From an uncultured Oscillospiraceae bacterium (GTDB taxonomy: Bacteria > Bacillota > Clostridia > Oscillospirales > Oscillospiraceae), in contig CAJUCA010000025.1 in NCBI GenBank assembly GCA_910585265.1, positions 3,392-45,246 of the forward strand: a DNA stretch of 41,855 nt, in the 5' to 3' direction. Under the pieces are notes generated by a model. The model saw nothing but the letters and a program-made list of their open reading frames with translations. It was not told the DNA's origin and made no database searches. This document shows positions 1 through 7,086 of this stretch, in pieces. Within the stretch, counting starts at the first letter, position 1. Each line of letters opens with the position of its first letter. Both the position numbers and the translations under genes were made by a program.

Positions 1-228
1 CCTGCGCCGCCCCTGGCGGCTCCGGCCAATTCGCTCCGCTTCGGAGTTAGCCCGCAGCTCCGCACGCCTCCGCGCTTCTCTGTTGTCACGCTGCGGCGGC
101 TGCGCAACGCGGTTCTAACTCCTCCGACTGCGCAAATTGTCCTGCGCCGCCCCTGGCGGCTCCGGCCAATTCGCTCCGCTTCGGAGTTAGCCCGCTGCTC
201 CGCGCGCCTCCGCGCTTCTTTTTGTGGC
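1..228. repeat. 140-bp tandem repeat, one full and one partial copy
   Basis: Positions 1-55 recur at 141-195 with no difference that I see, giving a 140-bp period. The second copy stays recognisable to about position 220 (CCTCCGCGCTTCT) and then diverges. Each unit contains short inverted segments, for example GCTCCGCTTCGGAG. The same unit occurs in the opposite orientation at about 34635-34803 after trmL. The array is cut by the window edge, so the number of copies is unknown. I see no coding potential in 1-381. Confidence 0.85.
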
Positions 229-307
229 CACGCCCATAAAACGATCGGCGGCCCGGGATTATCACAGTGCAGGCAAAATTTTTTCAAGGGGCGCGGCAAC
301 ACAACGC

Positions 308-336
308 TGGCAATTCCCCGCCGACTATGATATACT
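308..336 (+). promoter_or_regulatory. possible promoter of the NYN gene
   Basis: A -10-like TATACT (331-336) is preceded at 17 bp by a poor -35 match TGGCAA (308-313). It lies about 45 bp before the NYN start codon. Only the -10 is convincing. Confidence 0.35.
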
Positions 337-381
337 GAGCCCAACGCCCGCGCAAGCGGGCCGCAAAGGAGCGTGCCAACC

Positions 382-1134
382 ATGGAAAACGAACTGCGCC
401 TCGCCGTCCTCATCGACGCGGACAACGCCCCCCGCACCGCCCTGCGGGAGATCATGGCGGAGGTGGCGGTGTACGGCTCCGCCACCATCAAGCGCATCTA
501 CGGGGACTGGACCGCCCCCAATATGGGGAGCTGGAAGCCCCTGCTGCTGGAGCACGCCATCACCCCCTTCCAGCAGTACAGCTATACCACCGGGAAGAAC
601 GCCACCGACTCCGCCATGATCATCGACGCCATGGATATCCTCTATTCCGGCAACTGCGGCGGCTTCGTGCTGGTGAGCAGCGACAGCGACTTCACCCGGC
701 TGGCCACCCGCCTGCGGGAGGCGGGGATGAAGGTGTACGGCATGGGGGAGAAGAAAACCCCCAAGCCCTTCATCGTGGCCTGCGACAAGTTCGTGTATAT
801 CGAGTCCCTGAAGGCGGCGGAGAAGGCCCAGCCCCCCGCCGCCGGAAAGAGCGCGAAAAAGAAGGCCCCCGCCCCGGCGGAGGCCGAATCCCCCGCCCTG
901 TCGGTGCAGGAGCTCATCGCCCAGTCGGTGGAGGATCTGGCGGACGAGGACGGCTACGCCTACCTGGGCGACCTGGGCACCCTGCTGATCAAGAAGCAGC
1001 CCGACTTTGACGCCCGGAACTACGGCTTCGCCAAGCTGTCCAAGTTCATCGCCGCCCTGGAGGGCTTTGAGCTGGACGAGCGGCACAACGCCAAATACCA
1101 GGGCACCCAGGTGTTTGTGCGCAACAAGAAATGA
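382..1134 (+). CDS. NYN domain / OST-HTH (LOTUS) protein
   Basis: The 250-residue protein begins with a NYN (PIN-like, DUF88) domain, seen as LAVLIDADNAP near the N-terminus and VLVSSDSDFTRLATRLRE near residues 96-113. The acidic residues of these motifs are the usual metal ligands of this nuclease fold. A Lys/Ala/Pro linker (about residues 155-175) leads to a C-terminal OST-HTH/LOTUS-like domain (SVQELIAQSVEDLADEDGYA, then a segment on FAKLSKFIAALEGFEL). The family is predicted to act on RNA; the substrate is unknown here. I chose the ATG at 382 because AAGGAG (366-371) sits 10 bp upstream; the in-frame GTG at 373 lies almost on top of that site. The gene stands alone and is followed at once by a terminator hairpin. 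Confidence 0.88.
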   Translation: MENELRLAVLIDADNAPRTALREIMAEVAVYGSATIKRIYGDWTAPNMGSWKPLLLEHAITPFQQYSYTTGKNATDSAMIIDAMDILYSGNCGGFVLVSSDSDFTRLATRLREAGMKVYGMGEKKTPKPFIVACDKFVYIESLKAAEKAQPPAAGKSAKKKAPAPAEAESPALSVQELIAQSVEDLADEDGYAYLGDLGTLLIKKQPDFDARNYGFAKLSKFIAALEGFELDERHNAKYQGTQVFVRNKK

Positions 1135-1138
1135 CCAA

Positions 1139-1177
1139 AAACGGTCCCGCAGGCTTCCTCCGCCTGCGGGACCGTTG
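1139..1177 (-). terminator. terminator between convergent genes
   Basis: A 14-bp perfect stem ACGGTCCCGCAGGC / GCCTGCGGGACCGT (1141-1154 with 1162-1175) has a 7-nt loop. On the minus strand it is followed by a T run (AAAA at 1137-1140 on plus), so it best terminates the VTT-domain gene, and may also stop the NYN gene. Confidence 0.8.
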
Positions 1178-1200
1178 GCGTTCAAGGCATACAGTGGGGC

Positions 1201-1881
1201 CTACCGCTCCAGACGCTTCAGCACCGCGTCCTCCAGCTTATCGCCGTACTTCATGGCCAGCAGGAACACCGCCAGCCCCAGCCCACCCAGCAGGGCCATC
1301 CCCCACCAGGGGATGGACACCGTGGCACTGCCCACCATGCAGGCAGCCAGCAGGCCCCAGGGCCGGAAGATTGCCGCCAGCAGGAAAAACCGCTTGAAGG
1401 AGATGTCGGTAAGCCCCGCCAGAATGCACAGGATGTCGTCCGGGAAGAAGGGGAACAGGAAGGCCAGGGCCAGGAACACGTCCCGCTTCCGGCGGATCAC
1501 GTCCAGGTACTTGCCGGACAGCTTCTCGCTGACGAACTGCCCGGCGAACTGCTGGCCCAGGGCCCGGGCCAGCCCGAACACGATGGCGGAGCCCAGAGCC
1601 ACCGCCCCCCAGGTGAGCAGGAAGGAGGGCCACAGCCCGAACAGGTAAGCCCCCGCGGCGGCGGTGAGGTTGCTGGGGATGGGGGCTACCACCACCGAAA
1701 CCAGCTGGATGCCGAAGTAGGCCAGGTGGGACCAGGGGGCGCACCGGGCGATGTACTCCCCCAGCTTTTCCTGGGAGCCGGCGGCCTCAAAGAAGCCGGT
1801 GGCGTACAACGCCCAGACGCTGCCGCCCAGGATAGCCAGGGTGAGGAGCCAGAGGAGGAGCTTGACGGGCCTGCGTTCCAT
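1201..1881 (-). CDS. TVP38/TMEM64 family (VTT domain) membrane protein
   Basis: The 226-residue integral membrane protein starts with a hydrophobic segment (LLLWLLTLAILGGSVWALYA) and then shows the VTT/SNARE-associated domain pattern: VVAPIPSNLTAAAGAYLFG, a GSAIVFGLARALG segment, and FPFFPDDILCILAGLTDISF about two thirds through. The FPDD motif before AGL is typical of TVP38 proteins. Relatives (DedA/TVP38) are proposed lipid scramblases or transporters of the cytoplasmic membrane; the substrate here cannot be told. The ATG at 1881 follows a modest AAGAAGG site. It is transcribed alone from the promoter at 1933-1960. Confidence 0.85.
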   Translation of the reverse strand: MERRPVKLLLWLLTLAILGGSVWALYATGFFEAAGSQEKLGEYIARCAPWSHLAYFGIQLVSVVVAPIPSNLTAAAGAYLFGLWPSFLLTWGAVALGSAIVFGLARALGQQFAGQFVSEKLSGKYLDVIRRKRDVFLALAFLFPFFPDDILCILAGLTDISFKRFFLLAAIFRPWGLLAACMVGSATVSIPWWGMALLGGLGLAVFLLAMKYGDKLEDAVLKRLER

Positions 1882-1932
1882 GGATACGCCTTCTTTCCGC
1901 GCGAACCGCGCTTTTCCAAGTGTTTTGACTAT

Positions 1933-1960
1933 ATTATAGCGGGGCGGGGGGAAAAGGCAA
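1933..1960 (-). promoter_or_regulatory. promoter of the VTT membrane protein gene
   Basis: Read on the minus strand: TTGCCT (1960-1955), 16-bp spacer, TATAAT (1938-1933), about 50 bp before the start codon at 1881. Confidence 0.6.
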
Positions 1961-2034
1961 GGAAGGATCTTCTAAAAAATTCTGAAGATTTCTTTAGGAG
2001 TGGGACAGCCTGTGCCCTGTGGGAGATTTTCCCC

Positions 2035-2072
2035 TTGTATTCCTATCAAACATATGGTACTTTAGGTATAAC
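2035..2072 (+). promoter_or_regulatory. weak candidate promoter of the Rrf2 gene
   Basis: TTGTAT (2035-2040), 17 bp, TACTTT (2058-2063) or TATAAC (2067-2072) give only partial matches. The AT-rich block 2035-2072 stands out in a GC-rich region and is the likely site of transcription start and possibly of Rrf2 autoregulation; no specific operator could be recognised. Confidence 0.3.
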
Positions 2073-2075
2073 AGC

Positions 2076-2113
2076 TGTGTTCACAGACCCAGGGCCGCCG
2101 TGAATACAGGTTG
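2076..2113. repeat. mini version of the palindromic element ends
   Basis: TGTTCACAG (2078-2086) and GTGAATACAGGTT (2100-2112) are inverted versions of the ends of the full-length palindromic elements (see 21271-21424), separated by only about 13 bp. The pair lies in the presumed leader of the Rrf2 gene, 27 bp before its start codon. Confidence 0.55.
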
Positions 2114-2139
2114 CCAGCACAGCGGAAGGGGGCCTTCCC

Positions 2140-2565
2140 ATGAAAATATCCACCAAGGGCCGCTATGCCCTGCGCCTGATGGCGGACATCGCCCAGCAGA
2201 GGCCGGGGGAGCCGGTGTCCCTCCGGGACGCCGCCCGGCGGCAGGGGCTCAGCGACAAATACCTGGAGCAGATCGTCACCCCCCTGGCCCGGGCGGGGCT
2301 GGTGCGCTCGGTGCGGGGGGCCGGGGGCGGCTACCTGCTCACCCGGAAGCCGGAGGAGTACACCGTGGGCGACATTCTCCGCCCCCTGGAGGGGGATCTG
2401 GCCCCGGTGGAGTGCGCCACCGACGGGGCCTGGTGCGCCCGGAGCGGGGACTGCCTGACGGTGGGGCTGTGGCAGGAGATCCACCGGGCGGTGTCCGCCG
2501 TGGTGGACGGCACCACCCTGGCCGACCTGCTGGCCAAGCAGGCGGGACGGAAGGAACCCACATAA
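2140..2565 (+). CDS. Rrf2 family transcriptional regulator
   Basis: A 141-residue winged-helix regulator with the typical Rrf2 start MKISTKGRYALRLMADIA and recognition region QGLSDKYLEQIVTPLARAGLV, followed by the wing VRGAGGGYLL. Three cysteines (residues about 92-105, pattern C-x6-C-x5-C in ECATDGAWCARSGDC) sit where IscR/NsrR-type members bind an iron-sulfur cluster, so redox or Fe-S sensing is plausible. No isc/suf gene is adjacent, so the targets are unknown. The family is about 130-165 residues, so length is normal. The ATG at 2140 is preceded by AAGGGGG (about 2126-2132). Confidence 0.9.
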   Translation: MKISTKGRYALRLMADIAQQRPGEPVSLRDAARRQGLSDKYLEQIVTPLARAGLVRSVRGAGGGYLLTRKPEEYTVGDILRPLEGDLAPVECATDGAWCARSGDCLTVGLWQEIHRAVSAVVDGTTLADLLAKQAGRKEPT

Positions 2566-2626
2566 TCGGCGTGGGCGCACCCGCCCAATGCCGGATCGCG
2601 TCCGTAAAACCGCGGGAGCGCAATGC

Positions 2627-2660
2627 GCGCCCCTGCAACGCGCACAACACGCAGGGGCGC
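2627..2660 (+). terminator. GC-rich hairpin after the Rrf2 gene
   Basis: GCGCCCCTGC (2627-2636) pairs perfectly with GCAGGGGCGC (2651-2660). There is no T run, so it is a weak or factor-dependent terminator at best, or a 3' stabilising hairpin. Confidence 0.4.
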
Positions 2661-2684
2661 AGGCCGCAGGCCGGGGAATGGCGG

Positions 2685-2713
2685 TTGCGCCCAGGCCCGC
2701 CCTGTGTTATAAT
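2685..2713 (+). promoter_or_regulatory. promoter of the DEAD-box helicase gene
   Basis: TTGCGC (2685-2690), 17-bp spacer, consensus TATAAT (2708-2713), about 37 bp upstream of the ATG at 2750. Confidence 0.75.
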
Positions 2714-2749
2714 ATTCCTTAAGACTTTTTACGGGAGAGGAACGGTTCC

Positions 2750-3931
2750 ATGGAAATCAACGGCCAGCAGGTACAAGAAGTATACTATTATAAAGACATG
2801 GGCCTGTCGGAGGCCACCAGGAAGGCCCTGGACAAGAAGGGCTTCACCCAGGCCACCCCCATCCAGGGCGGGGCCATCCCTTACTTCATGGAGTGGAAGG
2901 ACGTGGTGGCCAAGGCCCCCACCGGCACCGGAAAGACCTTCGCCTTCGGCATTCCCATGGTGGAGCACATCGACCCGGACTCCGACGCGGTGCAGGGGCT
3001 GATCCTGGCCCCCACCCGGGAGCTGGCCATCCAGATCCGGGACGAGCTGCGGGACCTGTGCGCCTTCCGGGAGGGGGTGCGGACGGTGTGCCTCTACGGG
3101 GGCCAGCCCATCGACAAGCAGATCACCCAGCTCAAGGCCAAGCCCCAGATCGTGGTGGCCACCCCCGGGCGGCTCATGGACCACATGAAGCGGCGCACCG
3201 TCAAGCTGGACAAGGTGCAGACCGTGGTGCTGGACGAGGCGGACCGGATGCTGGACATGGGCTTTATCCAGGACGTGACCCGGATTCTGGACAAGATGCC
3301 CCACCGCCGCAACTTGGGGTTATTTTCCGCCACCATATCACGGGAGGTTATGGATATCTCCTGGGTGTACCAGCGGGACCCGGCGGAGATCACGGTCCGC
3401 CCGGTGGAGGAAAACCGCCCGGACATCCAGCAGTACGCCATCGAGCTGATGGGCCGGGAGCAGAAGCTGGACACCATGTGCGCCCTGCTGACCCACGGGG
3501 GCTACGAGCGGGCCATCGCCTTCTGCAACACGAAGAACATGACCGACCGTCTGGCGGGGCTGCTGAAAATGCGGGGCTTTTCCTGCGAGGCCATCCACGG
3601 CGACATCCCCCAGAAGGAGCGGGAGCGCACCCTCCGGAAGTTCAAGGAGGGGAAGCTTCAGGTGCTGGTGGCCACCGACGTGGCGGCCCGGGGGCTGGAT
3701 ATCGACGACGTGGACGCGGTGTTCAACTACGACGTGCCCGACGAGCAGGAGTACTACATCCACCGGATCGGCCGCACCGGGCGGGCGAAAAAGCACGGGG
3801 TTTCCTACACCCTGATGGCCTCGGTGACGGAGAGCGTGAAGATGCGGGACATCGCCCGGAACACCCGGATGGAGATCCAGCTTTTGAAGTACGACAAGGA
3901 CGGCTGCCTGATGGTGGTGGAAGAACCTTGA
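2750..3931 (+). CDS. DEAD-box ATP-dependent RNA helicase
   Basis: The 393-residue protein carries the helicase core and little else. Visible motifs in order: Q motif GFTQATPIQ (31-39), Walker A APTGTGKT (56-63), Ia PTRELA, Ib TPGR, II DEAD followed by RMLDMGF (about 162), III SAT, then in the second RecA domain VLVATDVAARGLDI and VI HRIGRTGRA. It unwinds or remodels RNA in ribosome assembly, mRNA decay or cold adaptation; which one cannot be told because the C-terminal RNA-binding extension that separates CshA, DbpA and similar subfamilies is absent. The protein ends about 30 residues after motif VI. It has its own promoter and is followed by two hairpins. Confidence 0.93.
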   Translation: MEINGQQVQEVYYYKDMGLSEATRKALDKKGFTQATPIQGGAIPYFMEWKDVVAKAPTGTGKTFAFGIPMVEHIDPDSDAVQGLILAPTRELAIQIRDELRDLCAFREGVRTVCLYGGQPIDKQITQLKAKPQIVVATPGRLMDHMKRRTVKLDKVQTVVLDEADRMLDMGFIQDVTRILDKMPHRRNLGLFSATISREVMDISWVYQRDPAEITVRPVEENRPDIQQYAIELMGREQKLDTMCALLTHGGYERAIAFCNTKNMTDRLAGLLKMRGFSCEAIHGDIPQKERERTLRKFKEGKLQVLVATDVAARGLDIDDVDAVFNYDVPDEQEYYIHRIGRTGRAKKHGVSYTLMASVTESVKMRDIARNTRMEIQLLKYDKDGCLMVVEEP

Positions 3932-4008
3932 CCTGGGCTCTGCCAGGGCCGGGGCGGGACCCTGTCTGGCCCGTCCCTTGAGGGCAAGGGCGGGGGAACC
4001 ACAAAGCC

Positions 4009-4028
4009 GGGAGGGGCAAGCCCCTCCC
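4009..4028 (+). repeat. perfect GC hairpin
   Basis: GGGAGGGG-CAAG-CCCCTCCC is a perfect 8-bp stem with a 4-base loop, just before the terminator-like hairpin at 4035. It has no T run. Confidence 0.5.
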
Positions 4029-4034
4029 CTACAA

Positions 4035-4063
4035 GGGCGGACGGCCTGCCGTCCGCCCCTTTT
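4035..4063 (+). terminator. terminator-like hairpin just before the YmdB-like gene
   Basis: GGGCGGACGGC / GCCGTCCGCCC stem (4035-4059) followed by TTTT (4060-4063). The T run abuts the GGAGGGG ribosome binding site (4064-4070) of the next gene, so it may both end deaD-type transcripts and attenuate read-through into the phosphodiesterase gene. Confidence 0.65.
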
Positions 4064-4076
4064 GGAGGGGATTTGG

Positions 4077-4856
4077 ATGAACATTCGGATATTAGCCGTT
4101 GGCGACGTGGTGGGGGAGGCCGGACTGGACTTCCTCCGCCGCCGTCTGCCCGCCCTGCGCCGGGAGCAGGGGGTTCACTTCACCGTGGTGTGCGGGGAGA
4201 ACGCCGCCAGCGACGGGCTGATGCCCGCCCAGGCGGACGCCATCTTTGCCGCCGGGGCGGATGTGATAACCATGGGCAATCATACCTGGGACAAACGCCA
4301 GATTGTAAACTATCTGGAGGAGAACCCCTACATCCTCCGGCCCGCCAACTACTCCGACCGCGCCCCCGGCCGGGGCTGGGGGGTGTTCGACGGCCCCCAG
4401 GGCCTGCGCATCCGGGTGGTGGATCTCATCGGGCGGGTGGAGATGAACCCCAACTTCGACAACCCCTTCACCAAGATGGATCAGCTCCTGCGGGCGGGCG
4501 GCGCGGATCTGACCCTGGTGGACTTCCACGCCGAGGCCACCAGCGAGAAGGGGGCCATGGCCTGGTATCTGGACGGGCGGGCCCAGGCCCTCTGGGGCAC
4601 CCACACCCACGTCCCCACCGCCGACTGCCAGGTGCTGCCCCAGGGCCTGGGCTTCGTCACCGACCTGGGGCTCACCGGGCCCGGCCAGTCGGTCATCGGC
4701 GTCAAGCCGGAGCAGGCCATCAACCGCTTCTTAGGCGGCCTGCCCCAGCGGTTCCAGCCCGCCCCCGGCCCCTGCCGGATGGGGGCCGTGCTGTTTGAGG
4801 TGGATGCCGCCGCCAAACGCTGCGTTGGCGTGAAGCGGGTGGATCTGGCGGAATGA
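4077..4856 (+). CDS. YmdB-like (TIGR00282) metallophosphoesterase
   Basis: The 259-residue protein matches the YmdB family of calcineurin-like phosphoesterases, which hydrolyse 2',3'-cyclic nucleotides in Bacillus subtilis. Seen: N-terminal ILAVGDVVGEAGLDFLRRRLP, the GENAASDGLMPAQADAIFAAGADVITMGNHTWDK block, RPANYS, DFHAEATSEKGAMAWYLDGR, and GTHTHVPTADCQVLP. The Asp, Asn and His residues of GDVVG, GEN, GNHTWD, DFHAE and GTHTHV are the expected two-metal site. I use ATG 4077 because GGAGGGG lies 6 bp upstream and the family begins here; a longer in-frame opening back to 3978 would read through the terminator hairpins. Genomic partner genes (often rny) are not in the window. Confidence 0.9.
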   Translation: MNIRILAVGDVVGEAGLDFLRRRLPALRREQGVHFTVVCGENAASDGLMPAQADAIFAAGADVITMGNHTWDKRQIVNYLEENPYILRPANYSDRAPGRGWGVFDGPQGLRIRVVDLIGRVEMNPNFDNPFTKMDQLLRAGGADLTLVDFHAEATSEKGAMAWYLDGRAQALWGTHTHVPTADCQVLPQGLGFVTDLGLTGPGQSVIGVKPEQAINRFLGGLPQRFQPAPGPCRMGAVLFEVDAAAKRCVGVKRVDLAE

Positions 4857-4863
4857 CAGAAGC

Positions 4864-4901
4864 AAAGCGGACGCTTCCCATACCGGGAGCGTCCGCTTTT
4901 T
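4864..4901 (+). terminator. bidirectional terminator
   Basis: AAGCGGACGC ... GCGTCCGCTTTTT stem-loop (4865-4901) with a T run on plus and a weaker one on minus, between the convergent YmdB-like and GH25 genes. Confidence 0.85.
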
Positions 4902-4913
4902 GTGCCTGTTCCG

Positions 4914-6419
4914 TTACCGGGCCGGGGGCACGGCCGGGACGGGCGGCGCGTCGATGATCACTGTGCCCAGGGCCTCCGTGCCGCTGTCCTCCGGGGCGGG
5001 GTCCGCCGGATCGGTCTCCACCGGGGCGGTTTCCACCGGATCGCTCTCCGCAGGCTCCGTCTCCTCCGGCCCCGGCTCGGGAATGTCCACCAGCCCCTTG
5101 CCGTAGGGCACGAAGCACAGGTTCATGTCCACGGCGGAGCCGATGCCCGCCACCTTGCCCTTGGAGGAATACTGCCAGAACTGGAAGTCGTAGAAGCAGG
5201 AGGGGGCGTCGCTGTACTGGGCGAACCAGAACTGGTAGTCCGTCAGCTTGGACAGGTCCATCTTGATGTAGCCGCAGTATTCGTTGAAGTAGATCATGGG
5301 GGTGTACCCCGCCTCCGCCACCTTCTTGCAGAAGGCGTCGATGCACTGGGTGATGATCCGCCCGTCCACGCCGTAGGCCCGGGAGTCGTTGCCCCCCAGG
5401 TACTCCCAGTCGCACACCACCGGGTAGGTGATGTGCTCCTTATACGGCTCCAGCCGGGCCAGGAAGGCCTCCGCCTCCTCCTCCGCCTCCGCCACGGTGA
5501 TGGCGTTGGAGAAGTAGTAGGCCCCCACGTCCAGGCCCGCGGCGATGGCCCCCTCCATGTTCCCCACGAACTTGGAGTCCTCCATCAGCACCCCGGTGCC
5601 CCAGGCCCGGTTGCCCGCCCGGATGATGGCGAAGTCGATGCCGTCCGCCGCCACCGCCTCCCAGTCGATGATCCCCTTGTGGCCGGACACGTCGATGCCC
5701 TGGGCGAAGTAGCCGCCGGAGTACACCAGGCGGTTGCTGTCGTCCCGGCTGAACTGCCCCCCGGTGAAGGGGGAGGCGGGCACGTCCTCCAGCTTGTCTA
5801 TGTAGTAGTTGTTGAAGCGGATCATGCCCTTGGTAGGCTCGCCGTTGCGCACCCGCCAGACGATGGTGGCCATCTCCTCCCGGGAGATGGGCTTGTCGGG
5901 GCGGAAGGACCGGGAGCCGTCCTCGTTGAGGAAGCCGTCCATGATCCCCTTCTCAAACAGCTCCACCACGTAGCCGTCCTCGCAGTCGTCGTAGGGGGTG
6001 GGGCCGGAGATATCGGTAAAGTCCAAGGCCCGGGCGGTCATACGGGCCACGCTGAGCCGGGTGGGGACCTGGCCCAGGTAGCTGGGATCGAAGGAGTACA
6101 TCAGCCGGTTGTCCAGGGCCAGCTCCACGTAGGGCATGGCCCAGTGCTGTCCCGGCTGGGCGGGGCCCGGCTCGTCCACGCCGATGGACAGCAGGATCAG
6201 CTTGAAGGCCTCCCCCCAGGTGACGTTGCCCAGGGGCTGGAAGGTGCCGTCGGGGTAGCCCTTTACCACGCCCTGCCGGTGGAGGTCGGCCACGTACTGG
6301 TGGGACCAGCGGTCCTCGGGCAGGTCGGAAAACAGCGGCCCCGGCGCGGCCAGGGCGGCGGTGCTGGAGGAGGCCGCCAGCAGGACGGCCAGCAGCAGGA
6401 TGGCGATGCGTTTTTTCAT
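4914..6419 (-). CDS. secreted SLH-anchored GH25 muramidase
   Basis: The 501-residue protein has a signal peptide (MKKRIAILLLAVLLAASSST, cut near residue 24), three S-layer homology repeats (about 28-75, 85-130, 140-190; SLH1 contains VVKGYPDGTFQP), and a glycosyl hydrolase family 25 domain (about 237-425; GIDVSGHKGIIDWEAV, IRAGNR, GAYYFSNA, VVCDWEYLGG, QFWQYSSKG). The Asp of DVSG and the Asp/Glu of DWE are the expected catalytic acids. It should cleave peptidoglycan glycan strands while held on wall polymers. A Pro/Glu/Thr/Asp-rich tail (about 430-501) is low complexity with repeats such as VETDPAD. AAAGGAG lies just upstream of ATG 6419. Confidence 0.92.
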   Translation of the reverse strand: MKKRIAILLLAVLLAASSSTAALAAPGPLFSDLPEDRWSHQYVADLHRQGVVKGYPDGTFQPLGNVTWGEAFKLILLSIGVDEPGPAQPGQHWAMPYVELALDNRLMYSFDPSYLGQVPTRLSVARMTARALDFTDISGPTPYDDCEDGYVVELFEKGIMDGFLNEDGSRSFRPDKPISREEMATIVWRVRNGEPTKGMIRFNNYYIDKLEDVPASPFTGGQFSRDDSNRLVYSGGYFAQGIDVSGHKGIIDWEAVAADGIDFAIIRAGNRAWGTGVLMEDSKFVGNMEGAIAAGLDVGAYYFSNAITVAEAEEEAEAFLARLEPYKEHITYPVVCDWEYLGGNDSRAYGVDGRIITQCIDAFCKKVAEAGYTPMIYFNEYCGYIKMDLSKLTDYQFWFAQYSDAPSCFYDFQFWQYSSKGKVAGIGSAVDMNLCFVPYGKGLVDIPEPGPEETEPAESDPVETAPVETDPADPAPEDSGTEALGTVIIDAPPVPAVPPAR

Positions 6420-6466
6420 GTGCGCTCCTTTTCTCTCGGTCAGGGTGGGTACTCACGTTACCCCCT

Positions 6467-6495
6467 ATTGTATCGAATCTTGCGGCCCGTGGCAA
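6467..6495 (-). promoter_or_regulatory. promoter of the GH25 gene
   Basis: Minus strand: TTGCCA (6495-6490), 17-bp spacer, TACAAT (6472-6467), about 48 bp before ATG 6419. Confidence 0.75.
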
Positions 6496-6541
6496 GCCCC
6501 GGAGGAAATTTAACACACTGGAAAATTTTTTGAAACACCCC

Positions 6542-6570
6542 TTGACAGGGGGCCGGGGATGTGGTATTCT
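6542..6570 (+). promoter_or_regulatory. consensus promoter of the XRE/DUF3169 operon
   Basis: TTGACA (6542-6547), exactly 17 bp, TATTCT (6565-6570). The predicted start point (about 6577) coincides with the first of four tandem 21-bp palindromic repeats, which suggests a regulated promoter. Confidence 0.85.
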
Positions 6571-6575
6571 CTGTA

Positions 6576-6659
6576 TGACAAATAAAGTTGTCAAAAAGAC
6601 AAACTCGTTTGTCAGAAAGACAAGACACCTTGTCAGAACGACAAAAATACCTGTCAGGA
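6576..6659 (+). repeat. four tandem 21-bp palindromic repeats (operator-like array)
   Basis: Units run 6576-6596, 6597-6617, 6618-6638 and 6639-6659 without spacers. Each contains GACAA, 5-6 variable bases, then TTGTC or TGTC. The first, second and third units end AAAA, AGAA, AGAA; the fourth is the least conserved (right arm CTGTC) and runs into the AGGAGG ribosome binding site (6656-6661). The 21-bp period places all half-sites on one DNA face. The array starts at the predicted transcription start and ends at the first gene's ribosome binding site, and could act as DNA operators or as small RNA hairpins in the leader. Confidence 0.9.
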
Positions 6660-6669
6660 GGAAATGGAT

Positions 6670-6855
6670 ATGATTTGGAACGAGCTGGGAATGAGCGGGG
6701 GGACGGCGTTGATCGTGCTGGCGTCGCTGTACTTTGTCATGAAGTGGGCGGTGCGCAATGGCATCCGGGAGGCCCACCAGCGGATGAACGGGGAGAGGGG
6801 CTGGCTCCGGCGGCTGTGGGACGGCGTGATCACCGATCATGGGGCCGTTGAGTGA
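6670..6855 (+). CDS. small single-pass membrane protein (DUF6019-like)
   Basis: The 61-residue protein MIWNELGMSGGTALIVLASL... has one hydrophobic helix (about residues 9-28) followed by an amphipathic, Arg-rich tail (NGIREAHQRMNGERGWLRRLW). It resembles the small DUF6019 proteins found beside XRE regulators; that family call is from memory and moderate. I chose ATG 6670 because AGGAGG (6656-6661) is 8 bp upstream; the ATG at 6664 is only 2 bp away from it. It is the first gene of a three-gene operon (15 bp to the next gene) and its ribosome binding site overlaps the last 21-bp repeat, so repressor binding or RNA folding there would act on its expression first. Confidence 0.75.
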   Translation: MIWNELGMSGGTALIVLASLYFVMKWAVRNGIREAHQRMNGERGWLRRLWDGVITDHGAVE

Positions 6856-6870
6856 CGGGGGGCCGGGGCG

Positions 6871-7086
6871 ATGCTGAAGAACCGCCTGAAGGAGCGGCGG
6901 GCCGCCCTGGGCGTGAACCAGCAGGAGCTGGGGCGGCTGGCCGGGGTGTCCCGGCAGACCATCAGCCTCATCGAGCGGGGGGACTACTCCCCGTCGGTGA
7001 CGCTGGCCCTCACCCTGGCGAAGATCTGCGGGGTGACGGTGGAGGACATATTCAGTCTGGAGGAGGAGAACGATGAAAAACAATAA
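6871..7086 (+). CDS. XRE-family HTH transcriptional regulator
   Basis: A compact 71-residue Cro/CI-type helix-turn-helix protein: MLKNRLKERRAALGVNQQEL..., recognition region LAGVSRQTISLIERGDYSPSV, then ALTLAKICGVTVEDIFSLEEE. It is the short type that has only the DNA-binding domain, common in front of membrane proteins in Bacillota. It overlaps the next gene by 14 bp, so the two are probably translated together. The natural candidate target is the array of 21-bp palindromes at 6576-6659, which would make the operon autoregulated; this is inference from position and from the palindromic form. Confidence 0.92.
   Translation: MLKNRLKERRAALGVNQQELGRLAGVSRQTISLIERGDYSPSVTLALTLAKICGVTVEDIFSLEEENDEKQ

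Noticed and set aside
325..1185. Long minus-strand open frame opposite the NYN gene
   Set aside because: Antisense shadow of GC-rich codons; no ribosome binding site and no recognisable domain.
6576..6659. CRISPR array
   Set aside because: The 21-bp units are contiguous with no spacers and there are no cas genes.
6588..6851. Open frame across the 21-bp repeats with a heptapeptide repeat (LSERQ type)
   Set aside because: The peptide repeat is a consequence of a DNA repeat whose length is a multiple of 3. The frame starts at a TTG without ribosome binding site and overlaps the better-supported 61-residue gene.
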